The notes under the pieces: model-generated
Told to the model about the DNA's origin: nothing
Seen by the model: the letters and a program-made list of their open reading frames with translations, nothing else
Database searches by the model: none
Translations under genes and position numbers: made by a program
Part shown: positions 1-10,199 of the stretch, piece by piece
Position numbering within the stretch: the stretch's first letter is position 1
How the letters are laid out: each line of letters opens with the position of its first letter
Source of the DNA: Janthinobacterium sp. 61
Lineage (GTDB): Bacteria; Pseudomonadota; Gammaproteobacteria; Burkholderiales; Burkholderiaceae_D
DNA length: 64,000 nt
NCBI RefSeq assembly: GCF_002846335.1
Contig: NZ_PJMQ01000001.1
Location: 2,170,001-2,234,000 of the forward strand
Direction: 5' to 3'

Positions 1-659
1 GCTTCCTGCAGCAACTGGCGCTGACGGAAAGCGGCGCCGTGCAGGCGGCGCTGCTGGCGGCCACCTTGCGCCTGGCCAGCGTCTTCCTGCTGGCCACGTT
101 CATCATCACCAGCATGGCGCGCGAAGCGGCCGACCGGGGCCTCGAGTTGCTGCTGGCCCTGCCCATGCCGCGCGCCGCCTACCTGCTGGGCAAGCTGCTG
201 GGCTATGGAGCGCTGGCGGCCGTGCCCGCCGTGCTGTTCGGGCTGCTGATGGCGCTGTTCGCCGCGCCCGCGCACAGCGCGCTGTGGGCGTTGTCCCTGC
301 TGGGAGAACTGTGGATAATCGCCGCCTTCAGCCTGCTGTGCGCGGCCAGCCTGCAACAGGCCTTGCCTGCGCTGGCCGCCACCGGTGGCTTTTATGTGCT
401 GGCGCGCATGCTGGGCAGCCTGCAACTGCTGGCGCACGGTCCACAGGCGGGCGACTCCTGGCTGCAGCGGGCCACGGCCGGCACCATCGACGTGCTGGCC
501 CTGCTCCTGCCCAGCCTCGACGCCTTTACGCGCACAGACTGGCTGCTGTACGCGACGGGCGACTGGCAAGCCCTGGGCCGCGTGGCGGCGCAAACCATCA
601 TCTATGTCGGCTTGCTGGGCAGCTGCGCGCTGTGCGACTTTTACCGGCGCAACATCTGA
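1..659 (+). CDS. ABC-2 type transporter permease, C-terminal part (5' end outside window)
   Basis: This is the end of an inner-membrane ABC-2 family permease. The frame is open from the left edge, so the visible 219 or so residues are only the C-terminal portion. It shows alternating hydrophobic segments (for example FLLATFIITSM, a stretch around GYGALAAVPAVLFGLLMAL, and WIIAAFSLLCAASL). The segment MAREAADRGLELLLALPMPR is typical of the cytoplasmic loop of ABC-2 permeases, where a coupling helix contacts the ATPase. The stop overlaps the start of the next gene (TGATG), so the two are translationally coupled. The cognate ATPase would lie upstream, outside the window. The substrate cannot be inferred. 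Confidence 0.75.
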   Translation, partial: FLQQLALTESGAVQAALLAATLRLASVFLLATFIITSMAREAADRGLELLLALPMPRAAYLLGKLLGYGALAAVPAVLFGLLMALFAAPAHSALWALSLLGELWIIAAFSLLCAASLQQALPALAATGGFYVLARMLGSLQLLAHGPQAGDSWLQRATAGTIDVLALLLPSLDAFTRTDWLLYATGDWQALGRVAAQTIIYVGLLGSCALCDFYRRNI

Positions 660-1396
660 TGGCCAAGACCACCCAGCGCCCCTGGTCCAGCGTGCCGCGC
701 CCCCTGTGCTGGCTGCTGGCGGCCTGTCTGCTGCTGCAGCTGGGCTGGCGCCTGGCGCAGCAGCACTCGCCGGCTCAGCCGCGGCCCCTGCCTGCCGCGC
801 CGCCGGCAGCCGTGGCGCGCCTGGCCAGCTTGGGCGAGCCGCTGGCCATGGCTAAGGCCATGCTGCTGTACCTGCAATCGTTCGAGGACCAGCCCGGCGT
901 CAGCCTGCCATGGCGCCAGCTCGACTATAATCGCCTGGCCAGCTGGCTGGAGACGGCGCAAACGCTCGATCCGCGCAGCCAGTACGCACTGGTGGCCGCC
1001 AGCGAAGTATATGCAGGCGTGGCCGATCCGCAGCGCGCGCGGCGCATGCTGGCCTTTGTCGCCGCCAGCTTCGCCGCCGACCCGGACCGCCGCTGGCCCG
1101 CCATGGCGCAGGCGGCGCTGGTGGCCAAGCACCAGCTGCACGACCTGCCGCTGGCGCTCAGCTACGCGCGCCAGCTGCGCCAGCTGGCGACAGGGCCGCA
1201 AGTACCATCCTGGGTGCGCGAGATGGAAGCGTTCATCCTGCAAGACATGGACCAGCTCGACAGCGCCCGCCTGGTAATCGGCGGCCTGATCGCCAGTGGC
1301 CAGATCAGCGACCCGCACGAACTGGCCTTCCTGGCGCGCCGGCTCGACGAACTTGCCAAGCAGATTGCCGCAAAGAAAGCAAAGATGCCGCCATGA
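659..1396 (+). CDS. Membrane-anchored periplasmic protein of unknown function
   Basis: The product has 245 residues. It has one N-terminal hydrophobic segment (PLCWLLAACLLLQLGWRLA, about residues 15-33) and a long soluble part with helical, TPR-like character (YALVAASEVYAGV, ARRMLAFVAASFAADP, ALSYARQLRQLA). The start ATG overlaps the stop of the ABC permease, which implies co-translation and a shared role with that transporter. I do not recognise a named family. The C-terminus is lysine rich (AAKKAKMPP). Confidence 0.65.
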   Translation: MAKTTQRPWSSVPRPLCWLLAACLLLQLGWRLAQQHSPAQPRPLPAAPPAAVARLASLGEPLAMAKAMLLYLQSFEDQPGVSLPWRQLDYNRLASWLETAQTLDPRSQYALVAASEVYAGVADPQRARRMLAFVAASFAADPDRRWPAMAQAALVAKHQLHDLPLALSYARQLRQLATGPQVPSWVREMEAFILQDMDQLDSARLVIGGLIASGQISDPHELAFLARRLDELAKQIAAKKAKMPP

Positions 1397-1484
1397 CCCG
1401 CAGCCTGAAATGCCATGCGCATCCGGCGCCAATTGCAGTAAACTGCGATATCAAGTCCCAGCACTTTTTTTCCAAGGAATCCCC

Positions 1485-2057
1485 ATGCTCCCACGCCGCC
1501 AGCACGGCTTTACGCTCGTAGAAATCGCCATCGTCCTGGTCATCATCGGCCTGCTGCTCGGCGGCGTGCTCAAAGGGCAAGGCTTGATCGACAGCGCCAA
1601 GGTGAAAAACATCATCCAGCAGTCGAATGCGCTGACGGCCGCCGTCAACGCCTACCAGGACAAGTTCCGCGCCCTGCCCGGTGACGATATCCAGGGCACC
1701 ACCCACGTGCCCAACTCGGCCGGCAACGGTAATGGCGACGGCCAGATCGGCGACGGCCAGCCGCGCGAATTCACGCTGGCGCCGCAGCACCTGGCGCTGG
1801 GCGGCTTCATTACCGGCTCCTACAACGGCACCTCGCAATTCATGACCAGTGCCCAGGGCGGCGCCGTCTACCTGTACAACGATGAAGTGGGCGGCCGGGC
1901 CGGCAACGGCATCCGTTTCGACAACCTCCCCGAAAGCTACGCCGAGCAGATCGACAGCAAACTCGACGATGGTGTGGCCAACACGGGCAGCGTGCGGGCG
2001 AACGCGCCCTATGGTAATACCGGTGCTATCATTCCCCGTACCGCCGTGTTTTTCTGA
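1485..2057 (+). CDS. Type IV pilin-like / pseudopilin protein
   Basis: The 190-residue product begins with a short basic leader, then the prepilin peptidase signature G|FTLVEIAIVLVIIGLLLGG (cleavage after Gly8, Glu5 of the mature protein present). That hydrophobic helix anchors pseudopilins in the inner membrane before assembly into type II secretion or type IV pilus fibres. The start was chosen for its position just before the leader and for AAGGAA seven bases upstream. The rest is globular, with Gly/Asn-rich loops (NSAGNGNGDGQIGDGQ) that could bind calcium as in GspG, though this is only a guess. It stands apart from any pilus operon here. The preceding genes are on the same strand but no secretion ATPase is seen. 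Confidence 0.85.
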   Translation: MLPRRQHGFTLVEIAIVLVIIGLLLGGVLKGQGLIDSAKVKNIIQQSNALTAAVNAYQDKFRALPGDDIQGTTHVPNSAGNGNGDGQIGDGQPREFTLAPQHLALGGFITGSYNGTSQFMTSAQGGAVYLYNDEVGGRAGNGIRFDNLPESYAEQIDSKLDDGVANTGSVRANAPYGNTGAIIPRTAVFF

Positions 2058-2084
2058 CAAGGCAGTCACTATCAAAGGAGTACC

Positions 2085-2450
2085 ATGTCATTGCACCATA
2101 AACTCATCGTCTCCCTGGCCGCCGCTTGCGCCTTGCTGGCCGGCAGCGCGCAAGCCCAGTACGTGGGACCGACGGCTGGCCCCACCGCGCCCAGCAGCGT
2201 GGCCGCCATCCTGAAAAATCCCGTCGACGACCAGGCCATCGTGCTGCGCGGCCACCTGCTGCGTAAAGTGGGCAAGGAGAAATACACCTTCTCCGATGGC
2301 ACGGCGGAAATCCGCGTGGACATCGACGACAAGGTCTTCATGAACCGCAAGATCGATGCCAAGACCCAGGTGGAAATCCGTGGTGAAGTGGAAAAAGACT
2401 TCATGGAAAGCCCGGAAATCGATGTCGACGTGCTGACCCTGGTCCCGTAA
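2085..2450 (+). CDS. NirD/YgiW/YdeI-type OB-fold (BOF) periplasmic protein
   Basis: This 121-residue protein starts with a clear signal peptide (HHKLIVSLAAACALLAGSAQAQ, cleavage near residue 25). The mature part matches the bacterial OB-fold family: a VAAILKNPVDDQAIVLRGHL strand-turn, KYTFSDGTAEIRVDID in the middle, and KTQVEIRGEV near the end. Relatives such as YgiW and VisP are periplasmic stress proteins that bind small ligands. The ribosome site AAAGGAG lies about eight bases upstream. It follows the pseudopilin by 27 bases and may share its transcript. A strong inverted repeat follows the stop. Confidence 0.85.
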   Translation: MSLHHKLIVSLAAACALLAGSAQAQYVGPTAGPTAPSSVAAILKNPVDDQAIVLRGHLLRKVGKEKYTFSDGTAEIRVDIDDKVFMNRKIDAKTQVEIRGEVEKDFMESPEIDVDVLTLVP

Positions 2451-2459
2451 ATTTCCTTG

Positions 2460-2484
2460 CCATCCCGCCGCCATGGCGGGATGG
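2460..2484. terminator. Perfect inverted repeat after the OB-fold gene, terminator-like
   Basis: CCATCCCGCC and GGCGGGATGG form a perfect 10-bp stem around a 5-base loop, 9 bases after the stop codon. There is no clear T-run on the plus strand, so it may be a weak or Rho-assisted terminator or an RNA-stabilising hairpin. Confidence 0.45.
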
Positions 2485-2599
2485 GCGTTACCCCTCCTCT
2501 GTATGCCTTGCACAAGCTTTTTTCCATCCCAGAAACTAGGCTTGTCAGAACAATCAATTTCGTCTAGCATCTTTTCATTCAAGGTCAGCCAGCGCCAGC

Positions 2600-5500
2600 G
2601 TGAGCCTGCCTGTCTACTCATCCATTCTGGGAGCTTTCCGGGTGCAAGATTTGCCTTCGATACGCTCAAGAATTTCGTGGCTGGTGCTCGCCTGGGTCAT
2701 TCCGACGGCGCTCGTGTTTCTCCTGCTCGTCGCGCATAGTTACACGCGCGAACGCGAGCATGTCGTCAGGGAAACGGCGCAAGCGGCGCTGGCGGTCGCC
2801 GCCGCCGTCGAACGCGACTTGAACGGCGCCCAGATGGCTGGGCGCATCCTGGCCACCTCGTCCGCCCTGCAGACCGACGACGTCGGCGCCCTGCGCGCCT
2901 TGAGCGACAGCCTGTTGCAGCCGGGTCTGGCCGTCAGTGCCTTCATCGTCTCCGACGCCAGGGAACGCCAGCTGATTAATACTGCACTGCCCGCCAGCCA
3001 GGCGGCGCCTCCCCTGCCGCAAAAATGGGCCGCCAGCATCGAGCGCACGCGCGAGTACGGCAAGCCGCGGCTGACCAGCCTGCTCTTGGCGCCGGACGAC
3101 GTGCCGCGGCTGGCCCTGAACCTGCCCTTGCCTCGGGACAAGGGGCCCGCCTATGTGCTGACCGCGCTCTACCCGCCCGACTATCTGTCCGTGCTGCTGC
3201 GCGAGTTGCACCTGCCAGCCTACCTGGGCGCGGCCATCATCAATGCCGACGGCATCAACGTGGCGCGCACCCTGGCGCCGCAGCGCTATGTGGGCCAGCG
3301 CAGCACGGCGCCCCTGCTGGAACAGATACGCCAGGCGCGCGAAGGCGTACTGCGCCATGCCACCCTGGAAGGCCTGGACGTCTACACGGGCTTTCGCCGC
3401 GCTCCCGACGACAGCTGGACGGTGGCCGTCACCATGCGCACCAGCACAGTAGCCGAAGCCCTGCTGCGCTCGGTAGTCACGGGTTCCGTCATCCTGGCCC
3501 TGCTGCTGGGCGCCGGCTTTGCCCTGGCCTGGCGCGTGGGCGGCCGCCTGGCCAGCACTCTGGAGGAACTGACCTTGCAGATCCACGCGCTGGCGCAGGG
3601 CAAACCGCTGCTCTCGAACAGGCACACGGACCGCGAATCGGCCGACATGGCCAATGCCCTGGGCGCGCTGGAACGCGACCTGCGGCGCCACCGCACGCAG
3701 CTCGAAAGCCTGGTGGCCGAACGCACGCTGGCCCTGGAAAAATCCACGCGCCTGCTGGAAACCGTGTATGCGACCGCGCCCATCGGCATGCTGTTCGTGG
3801 GCCTGGACTTGCGCATCGTCATGATCAACCACTACCTGGCCGCCATCAACGGCGCCAGCGTGACGCAGCACCTGGGCCGTCCCGTGGGCGCCATGCTGTT
3901 CGACGACGCCGTGCGCGCGGACGTGGAGCGCTGCGTGCGCCAGGTACTGGAAACGGGCATCCCCATCGTCGACATGGAGTTGAAAGGCCATAGCGGACAG
4001 CAGCGCGAACAGCTGAGCCACTGGATCGTCTCGTATCACCCGATTTTCGGCCCGGACCAGCAGTTGCTGGGCGTATCGGGCCTGTGGCTGGACGTCAGCG
4101 AGCGCAGGCGCAGCGAAGCGGAATTTCGCCGTTCGAAACATCTGTTCGGCACCATTATCGAAAACATCCCGGCCATGGTCTTCGTCAAGCGCGCCGACAA
4201 GCTGAGCTTTGAAATGGTCAACCGCCACGCCGAACTGACCCTGGGACGCTCGCGCGAGCAATTGCTGGGCAAGACGGACCACGACTTCTTCCCGCCACAG
4301 CAAGCCAGCGCATTCATCAGCGCCGACCGCAAGCTGCTGGCCACGGGGCAGATGGTGGAAATCGAACAGGAGGCGATCAATACGGCCGACGGCACCACGC
4401 GCCACTTCACCACGCGCAAGGTGGTCTTGCGCGACGATGCCGGGCGCGCCAGCCACGTGCTGGGGGTATCGATCGATATCACGGAACGCAAGCGCGCCAC
4501 CGAGGTGCTGCACGCCACCACCTTGCGCCTGGAACAGAGCGAACGCTTCATCCGCACCGTCACCGACAACCTGCCCGGCATGGTGTCGTACTGGGGCGCC
4601 GATTTGCGTTGCCGCTTCGCAAATAATTTCTATAATGAATGGTTTGGCCGCAACAGCGCCGAGCTGGCCGGCATCCACATGAGCGAATTGCTGGGGCAGG
4701 AACTGTTCGACGTGTATGCGCCCCATGTCGAGGGCGTGCTCGCGGGCCGGCCGCAAAGCTTCGAGCGCGACCTGCTCGATCCCGCCGGCCAGGTGTGCCA
4801 TACGTGGACCAACTACATCCCCGATGTCGACGACGGCGGCGGCGTGCGCGGCTTCTTCGTGCTTGCCTCGGACGTGTCCGAACTCAAGCGCACGGAATTG
4901 CGCCTGCACGAGCTCAACGAGCAAATGGTGCGCGCGCGCGACAAGGCCGAGGCGGCCAGCACCGCGAAGAGCGAATTCGTCGCCAACATGAGCCATGAAA
5001 TCCGCACGCCGATGAACGCCATCATCGGCCTGGCGCGCCTGCTGGAAGAGTCGCCGCTGGAGCGGCGCGAGCGCAGCTATGTCGGCAAGATCCAGATGGC
5101 CACGCAGTCGCTGCTCAATATCGTCAATGACGTGCTCGATTTTTCCAAGATCGAGGCGGGGCAGATGGTGCTGGAACAGCACCGCTTCCAGCTCGAACGC
5201 ATGCTGGACAGCGTAGGCGTCTTGCTGGCCAGCAGTGCCTGGGCGCGCGGCGTGGAACCCGTGTTCGTGCTCGGCCCCGGCGTGCCGGACGAACTGGTCG
5301 GCGACGCCCTGCGCGTGGAACAGATCCTGATCAACCTGGTGGGCAACGCCGTCAAATTTACTTCGCATGGTGAAGTGGTGCTGGCCATCGCCAAGGTGGC
5401 CGAGGATGCGGCCAGCGCCACCCTGGAGTTTTCCGTGCGCGACACGGGCATCGGCATCGGCGCTGCGGAGCAGGAACGCATCTTCGACGCGTTTTCCCAG

Positions 5501-7165
5501 GGAGACAGCGGCACCAGCCGCAAGTACGGTGGTACGGGACTGGGGCTGGCCATCTGCCGGCGCATGGTGGAATTGATGGGAGGCAAACTCAGCGTGAAAA
5601 GCGCGCTGGGCGAAGGCTCCGACTTCCGCTTCAGCTGCCGCTTCGACAAGGTGGCGCCGCCGTCCGAGCCGCCCGCCAAGAGTGCGCCCAGGGCGCTGTC
5701 GCTGCTGATCATCGACGACAATGCCAGCGTGCGCGCCATGCTGGAAGACTGGTGCGCGGCGCAGGGTTGGCACAGCCGCAGCGCCGACAGCGGTGCGGCC
5801 GGCCTGGCGCTGCTGCGCGCCAGCGCCAGCGGCATGGACGGCTTGCCGCCGGCTGACCTGGTGATGCTCGACGCGGCCATGCCAGGCATGGATGGCATTT
5901 CCATGCTCACCGAGGCACGCGCCGACGAACACCTGGTGCTGCCGCCCGTGATCATGCTGGTGGCCGACCAGGATAGCGAAAACCTAGAACGCCTGGCCGA
6001 CAGCCTGATGCTGGCCGGCATCGTCTCGAAACCGGCCACCCCGGCGCGCCTGCTGGCGGCCGTGACGGCCGTGCGCGAAGGCCGCAGCGCCCCGTCCGCA
6101 CTGCCCGTGTCCACACCCCTGTCGGGCTTGCTGGAAGGCATGCGCGTGCTGCTGGTGGAAGACAATGAAATCAACCAGGAAGTAGCGCAGTACATTCTGC
6201 TGCACTCGGGCGCGCGCGTGGCTGTGGCCGCCAACGGCAAGCTGGCCGTCGACTTGCTCACCAGCACGCCGGACGCCTGGGATGCGGTGCTGATGGATTT
6301 GCAGATGCCCGTCATGAATGGCTACGACGCCACCCTGGCCATCCGCGCGCTGGGCTTGCCGGACCTGCCCATCATCGCCATGACGGCCAATGCCATGGAT
6401 GAGGACCGCCTGCGCGCCATCGCCAGCGGCATGAATGCGCACGTGGCCAAGCCCATCGATGTCGACGAGATGATCCAGACCCTGACCCGGCTGGTGCAGG
6501 CGCCCCAGGGGAAGGGCAATAGCGCTGTCCACGCAGGCAATGCCGGCACGGAAACGCTGGAAGTGCCGGCCACGGTGCCCGGCATCGACCTGGAAGCGGC
6601 ATTGCACCGCTTCGGCGGTGATTATGGCGCCTTCCTGGCACTGCTCAAGCGTTTTGAGAATTCGCAAGGCGATGCCGTCGAGGAAACCCGGCGCCTGCTG
6701 GCTGCTGGCCAGGCGCGGCAGGCGGCACAGCTGCTGCACCGCGTGTGCGGCGTGGCAGCCAACCTGGGCGCCGTCCACATCGCCAGCCTGGCTGGCGATG
6801 TGGAAAAGGCGCTGCAAGGGGGCCGCGCGCACGCCACCGCAGCCCTCCTCGGACAACTGGAACTGGCGATGGCCGAGGTCATCGAAGCGGCGCGCGCCCT
6901 GCCCTCGCCCCTGCGGCGCAGCCAGCCGTTGCCCCCCGCGCCCGGCAGCGGGCCAATCGACCTGCGTGCCGGCCTGGCCGAGCTGCTCGTCTTGATCCGC
7001 AACAATAACCTGAAGGCGCTGGCACAATTCCACGCGCTGCACCCCGCCTTGCAACAGTCAGACCGGGAAGCGGCTCTGGCGATGGCAAACGCGATCGAGA
7101 CCTTGAATTTTTCCGAAGCGGAAAAGCTTGTGCTCGATCAGCTGAAACGAGAGGAAAACAAGTGA
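2600..7165 (+). CDS. Hybrid sensor histidine kinase with three PAS domains, two receiver domains and HPt domain
   Basis: This 1521-residue inner-membrane kinase has a GTG start. Order of parts: TM1 (about 26-48), a periplasmic sensing region, TM2 (about 287-310), a HAMP-like linker, three PAS/PAC modules (about 385-780), and HisKA with the H-box [11 protein letters not shown] (phospho-His about residue 799). A HATPase domain follows ([32 protein letters not shown]), then REC1 ([16 protein letters not shown]), REC2 ([18 protein letters not shown], Asp about 1233), and a C-terminal HPt domain around His 1380. The HPt motif reads [13 protein letters not shown], with Cys where a Lys usually sits three residues after the His. 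The stop overlaps the next gene's start, so a phosphorelay from this kinase to the GGDEF response regulator is the natural inference. The signal is unknown. Confidence 0.95.
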   Translation: MSLPVYSSILGAFRVQDLPSIRSRISWLVLAWVIPTALVFLLLVAHSYTREREHVVRETAQAALAVAAAVERDLNGAQMAGRILATSSALQTDDVGALRALSDSLLQPGLAVSAFIVSDARERQLINTALPASQAAPPLPQKWAASIERTREYGKPRLTSLLLAPDDVPRLALNLPLPRDKGPAYVLTALYPPDYLSVLLRELHLPAYLGAAIINADGINVARTLAPQRYVGQRSTAPLLEQIRQAREGVLRHATLEGLDVYTGFRRAPDDSWTVAVTMRTSTVAEALLRSVVTGSVILALLLGAGFALAWRVGGRLASTLEELTLQIHALAQGKPLLSNRHTDRESADMANALGALERDLRRHRTQLESLVAERTLALEKSTRLLETVYATAPIGMLFVGLDLRIVMINHYLAAINGASVTQHLGRPVGAMLFDDAVRADVERCVRQVLETGIPIVDMELKGHSGQQREQLSHWIVSYHPIFGPDQQLLGVSGLWLDVSERRRSEAEFRRSKHLFGTIIENIPAMVFVKRADKLSFEMVNRHAELTLGRSREQLLGKTDHDFFPPQQASAFISADRKLLATGQMVEIEQEAINTADGTTRHFTTRKVVLRDDAGRASHVLGVSIDITERKRATEVLHATTLRLEQSERFIRTVTDNLPGMVSYWGADLRCRFANNFYNEWFGRNSAELAGIHMSELLGQELFDVYAPHVEGVLAGRPQSFERDLLDPAGQVCHTWTNYIPDVDDGGGVRGFFVLASDVSELKRTELRLHELNEQMVRARDKAEAASTAKSEFVANMSHEIRTPMNAIIGLARLLEESPLERRERSYVGKIQMATQSLLNIVNDVLDFSKIEAGQMVLEQHRFQLERMLDSVGVLLASSAWARGVEPVFVLGPGVPDELVGDALRVEQILINLVGNAVKFTSHGEVVLAIAKVAEDAASATLEFSVRDTGIGIGAAEQERIFDAFSQGDSGTSRKYGGTGLGLAICRRMVELMGGKLSVKSALGEGSDFRFSCRFDKVAPPSEPPAKSAPRALSLLIIDDNASVRAMLEDWCAAQGWHSRSADSGAAGLALLRASASGMDGLPPADLVMLDAAMPGMDGISMLTEARADEHLVLPPVIMLVADQDSENLERLADSLMLAGIVSKPATPARLLAAVTAVREGRSAPSALPVSTPLSGLLEGMRVLLVEDNEINQEVAQYILLHSGARVAVAANGKLAVDLLTSTPDAWDAVLMDLQMPVMNGYDATLAIRALGLPDLPIIAMTANAMDEDRLRAIASGMNAHVAKPIDVDEMIQTLTRLVQAPQGKGNSAVHAGNAGTETLEVPATVPGIDLEAALHRFGGDYGAFLALLKRFENSQGDAVEETRRLLAAGQARQAAQLLHRVCGVAANLGAVHIASLAGDVEKALQGGRAHATAALLGQLELAMAEVIEAARALPSPLRRSQPLPPAPGSGPIDLRAGLAELLVLIRNNNLKALAQFHALHPALQQSDREAALAMANAIETLNFSEAEKLVLDQLKREENK

Positions 7166-8085
7166 GCTGGACCAACCTTGCCATGAACGGGCGCATCCTC
7201 ATCGTCGATGACGCCATGGAAAACATCCAGATCCTGCACCAGTTGCTGCGTGAGGAACACGACGTGCTGTTCGCCCTGAACGGCGAGAAGGCGCTGGAAA
7301 TTGCGCATAATCAACTGCCCGACCTGATCCTGCTCGACGCCGTCATGCCCGGCATGGATGGCTATGCCGTCTGCAATGCGCTGCGCGAATCGACCATCCT
7401 GAGCGCCATTCCCGTCATCTTCGTCACAGCCCTGAACCAGCCAGAAGACGAGACGCGGGCGCTGGAAGCGGGCGCCGTCGATTTCATCACGAAACCGTTC
7501 AACGCAGCCGTCGTGCGAGCCCGCGTACGCAGCCAGCTGACCATCAAACGGCAGGCCGACGCCATGCGCGAACTGTCGCTGACCGACTCGCTGACGGGCG
7601 TGGCCAACCGGCGCAGCTTCAATGACACCATGGACAGCGAATGGCGGCGCTGCGCGCGCGATGGCGTGCCGATGGCCCTCATCATGGCTGATATCGACCA
7701 CTTCAAGGATTACAACGATACGTATGGCCACCAGGCGGGCGACCTGTGCCTGCAGCAGGTGAGCGCCGCCCTGCGCCGCTGCGCCGTGCGCCCCCCCGAC
7801 CTGCTGGCGCGCTATGGCGGCGAGGAATTCATCATCCTCCTGCCGCAGGAAACGAGGGACGGCGCCGAAGTGGTAGCCCGGCGCATGCTCGACGAAGTGC
7901 GCGCCCTGCACATCGCGCACGCCAGATCAAGCGTCGGCCCGCATGTCACGATCAGCCTGGGCGTGGCCAGCGTCATGCCCACCGAAGGCATGGACCCCAG
8001 CGCCCTGATCCGCGCCGCCGACGCCCTGCTGTACCGCGCCAAGCATACGGGGCGGAACAGGTATTGTGCGTCGGACGGGGCGTGA
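7162..8085 (+). CDS. Response regulator with GGDEF diguanylate cyclase domain (PleD/WspR type)
   Basis: The product has 307 residues. Residues 10-130 form a receiver domain (LIVDD; phospho-acceptor Asp59 in LLDAVMPGMDG; conserved Lys in FITKPF). Residues 145-305 form a GGDEF domain with the intact catalytic motif GGEEF, five residues after an RPPD product-inhibition I-site. It should make c-di-GMP from two GTP when phosphorylated and be feedback-inhibited by its product. The GTG start overlaps the stop of the hybrid kinase by four bases, so the pair is co-translated and almost certainly cognate. The 3' end faces the fatty-acid operon on the other strand. Confidence 0.95.
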   Translation: MSWTNLAMNGRILIVDDAMENIQILHQLLREEHDVLFALNGEKALEIAHNQLPDLILLDAVMPGMDGYAVCNALRESTILSAIPVIFVTALNQPEDETRALEAGAVDFITKPFNAAVVRARVRSQLTIKRQADAMRELSLTDSLTGVANRRSFNDTMDSEWRRCARDGVPMALIMADIDHFKDYNDTYGHQAGDLCLQQVSAALRRCAVRPPDLLARYGGEEFIILLPQETRDGAEVVARRMLDEVRALHIAHARSSVGPHVTISLGVASVMPTEGMDPSALIRAADALLYRAKHTGRNRYCASDGA

Positions 8086-8095
8086 GATTGATTAT

Positions 8096-8551
8096 TTACG
8101 GATAACAGCGCATCAAAAACTCCGCCACGCACACGGGTTTCGGGTCACCCTCGCGCTCCATGGTGACGGCCCAGTTCACTTGCGCCCCCTCCGGCAGATC
8201 GTCGACGCAAAGAATGTCGAGCCGCGCGCGCAATCGGCTGCCGACGGGCACGGGCGCGGGAAAGCGCACTTTATTGAGCCCATAGTTGATGGCCATGCGG
8301 ATGCCGGCCATGTGCAGCGCCCCCTGCAGCATGGCGGGCAGCAAGGACAAGGTCAGGAAACCATGCGCCACGGTGCAGCCGTAGGGCGACTCGCGCGCGC
8401 AGCGCTCGGCGTCGACGTGGATCCACTGATGGTCGTCCGTGGCGTCGGCAAAGGTGTCGATGCGCTGCTGGGTGATGGTGAGCCAGTCGGAGACAGCCAC
8501 GTGCTGCCCCGCCAATGCTTTAAAACCGGCAATGCCGGCGATATCACGCAC
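8096..8551 (-). CDS. MaoC-like (R)-enoyl-CoA hydratase, second copy
   Basis: This 151-residue single hot-dog-fold protein carries the hydratase-2 motif DATDDHQWIHVD with its Asp/His pair, followed by ...TVAHGFLTLSLLP. Such proteins hydrate trans-2-enoyl-CoA. It is the last gene of a four-gene minus-strand operon (acyl-CoA dehydrogenase, acyl-CoA dehydrogenase, MaoC, MaoC), and its start overlaps the preceding gene by eight bases. Two adjacent MaoC proteins next to two dehydrogenases suggests heteromeric enzymes acting on one unusual acyl-CoA. The substrate cannot be read from sequence. Confidence 0.9.
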   Translation of the reverse strand: MRDIAGIAGFKALAGQHVAVSDWLTITQQRIDTFADATDDHQWIHVDAERCARESPYGCTVAHGFLTLSLLPAMLQGALHMAGIRMAINYGLNKVRFPAPVPVGSRLRARLDILCVDDLPEGAQVNWAVTMEREGDPKPVCVAEFLMRCYP

Positions 8552-9041
8552 GCGCCTGCTCCTCTTGCGCCACCGGGCGGCGGCCGAACATGCCCATGCC
8601 TTCCACCGTCGTCACCACGTCGCCATGCTGGTTGCGCACGCTCCACACGGAAATGACGATGCCACGGTCCGGCTTTGACGTCGATGGCCGCACCTCCTTG
8701 ACCTGGTAGGTCAGGTGCAGGGTATCGCCCGCACGCACGGGTTTGAGCCAGCGGATGCTGTCCAGGCCGGGTGAGCCCATGCTGGACGAGTGCTTGAGCA
8801 GATTATCCACCACCAGGCGCATCATCATGCCGCAGGTATGCCAGCCGCTGGCGATGACGCCCTTGAAGATGGTCTTCTCGGCAGCCGCATGGTCGACGTG
8901 GAAGGGCTGCGGGTCGAAATCTGTGGCGAAGGCGATGATTTCCTTTTCCGTCACATGGCGCTGGCCCAGGTCGATTTCCAGGCCTTGCGTAAAGTCTTCG
9001 AAATACCAGTGTTTGGGTTTGATTCCGGTCAATGCGGTCAT
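8544..9041 (-). CDS. MaoC-family dehydratase, first copy
   Basis: The product has 165 residues with the MaoC hot-dog fold. The motif FATDFDPQPFHVDHAAAE holds the Asp/His pair, and IFKGVIASGWHTCGMMMRL is typical of the MaoC group found with bile-acid and dicarboxylate degradation genes. Its ATG overlaps the stop of the upstream acyl-CoA dehydrogenase (ATGA), and its end overlaps the second MaoC gene, so translation is tightly coupled. It probably forms a heterodimer with the neighbouring MaoC protein, by analogy with ChsH1/ChsH2-type hydratases. That analogy is inference. Confidence 0.9.
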   Translation of the reverse strand: MTALTGIKPKHWYFEDFTQGLEIDLGQRHVTEKEIIAFATDFDPQPFHVDHAAAEKTIFKGVIASGWHTCGMMMRLVVDNLLKHSSSMGSPGLDSIRWLKPVRAGDTLHLTYQVKEVRPSTSKPDRGIVISVWSVRNQHGDVVTTVEGMGMFGRRPVAQEEQARA

Positions 9042-10183
9042 GCGGTCTCCGTCGGCAAGAAGCCCGGCTGGGCGATAAAGCGCTCGATATGGTGCTCCAC
9101 GTCGCCCAGGGTCAGGCCGATCATGGACAGGCGCTTGAAGTGGTGGGCGGCGGGCAATTCATCCGTCACGCCCATGCCGCCATGCAATTGCACGGCTTGC
9201 TGGCCGACAAAGGTGGCGGCCAGTCCCACCCGCGCCTTGGCGGCGGAGACCGTTCGGCGGCGCTCCGCCACGTCGTCGCTATCGACCTTGGCGGCGGCCA
9301 GCATGGCCATCGAACGCGCCTGCTCCAGGTGAATGAACATGTCGGCCATGCGGTGCTGCAAGGCCTGGAATTTGCCGATCGGCGCGCCGAACTGCTGACG
9401 CGTCTTCAGGTACTCGAGGGTGGCGGCAAAGATGGCATCCATGGCGCCCACGGCTTCCGCGCACAGCAGCGTGGCGCCGTAATCCACGGCAGCATCCAGC
9501 ACGGGCCAGCCTTGCTCCGCCTGGCCGAGCAGCGCGTCGTGCCCCAGTACCACCTGCACAAAGGTGACAGTGGCAGCGCGCTGGCCGTCGATAGTGCGAT
9601 AGTCGCGCACGGAAACGCCCGGTGCGTCAACAGGCACGAGAAACAGCGAGATGCCGTCCGTCTCATCCTGGCCGCCGCTGCTGCGCGCCGAAACGATCAG
9701 GGCGCCCGCCTGGGCGCCGTGAATGACGACGGTCTTCTCGCCATCCAGCACGAAACCGTCGCCGCTGGCGATGGCCGTGGTGGCGATATCGTGCATATCG
9801 TGGCGCGACTGGCGCTCGCCCAGCGCACAGGCCAGCTTCAGGCTGCCGCTGGCGACCTGCTCCAGCACGCCATCATGGCCGCCGGCCAGGGTCAGAAAAC
9901 GCGCCCCCAGCATGGTAGCCAGATACGGTTCGACCACCAGGCCGCGCCCCAGTTCCTGCATCACCAGCAGCATGTCCACGGCAGAGCCGTCGAAGCCGCC
10001 CGCGCCGGCCGGCAGCGGCAAGGCCGTCATACCCAGCTCGGCCAGGGTGGCCCAGGCGGAATCGGACGTGCCCGTGACCGAGTGGACGATTTGCTTGCGC
10101 GTTTCAAACGGGTAATCCTTGTCGACCCAGCGCCTGAGCGCGTCGGCAAATTGCTGCTGTTCCTGATTAAATTGGAAGTCCAT
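9038..10183 (-). CDS. Acyl-CoA dehydrogenase, pimeloyl-CoA dehydrogenase small-subunit type
   Basis: This 381-residue flavoprotein begins MDFQFNQEQQQFADALRRW, an acyl-CoA dehydrogenase N-terminal domain. It continues through a middle beta domain (VLDGEKTVVIHGAQAGALIVSAR) and the C-terminal four-helix domain (QQFGAPIGKFQALQHRMADM; QLHGGMGVTDELPAAH). The usual catalytic Glu region near KTRQQFG is not obvious. This fits the small-subunit type that pairs with a second dehydrogenase. It lies 16 bases after the other dehydrogenase, in keeping with an alpha2beta2 enzyme like PimC/PimD or ChsE4/ChsE5. An AAGGAGA ribosome site precedes the ATG. Confidence 0.9.
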   Translation of the reverse strand: MDFQFNQEQQQFADALRRWVDKDYPFETRKQIVHSVTGTSDSAWATLAELGMTALPLPAGAGGFDGSAVDMLLVMQELGRGLVVEPYLATMLGARFLTLAGGHDGVLEQVASGSLKLACALGERQSRHDMHDIATTAIASGDGFVLDGEKTVVIHGAQAGALIVSARSSGGQDETDGISLFLVPVDAPGVSVRDYRTIDGQRAATVTFVQVVLGHDALLGQAEQGWPVLDAAVDYGATLLCAEAVGAMDAIFAATLEYLKTRQQFGAPIGKFQALQHRMADMFIHLEQARSMAMLAAAKVDSDDVAERRRTVSAAKARVGLAATFVGQQAVQLHGGMGVTDELPAAHHFKRLSMIGLTLGDVEHHIERFIAQPGFLPTETA

Positions 10184-10199
10184 GTCGTCTCCTTCTGGC

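Noticed and set aside
2666..5932. A 1088-codon minus-strand frame opposite the hybrid histidine kinase
   Set aside because: Antisense to clear PAS/HisKA/HATPase domains. The peptide is low-complexity His/Gln/Arg-rich with no domain.
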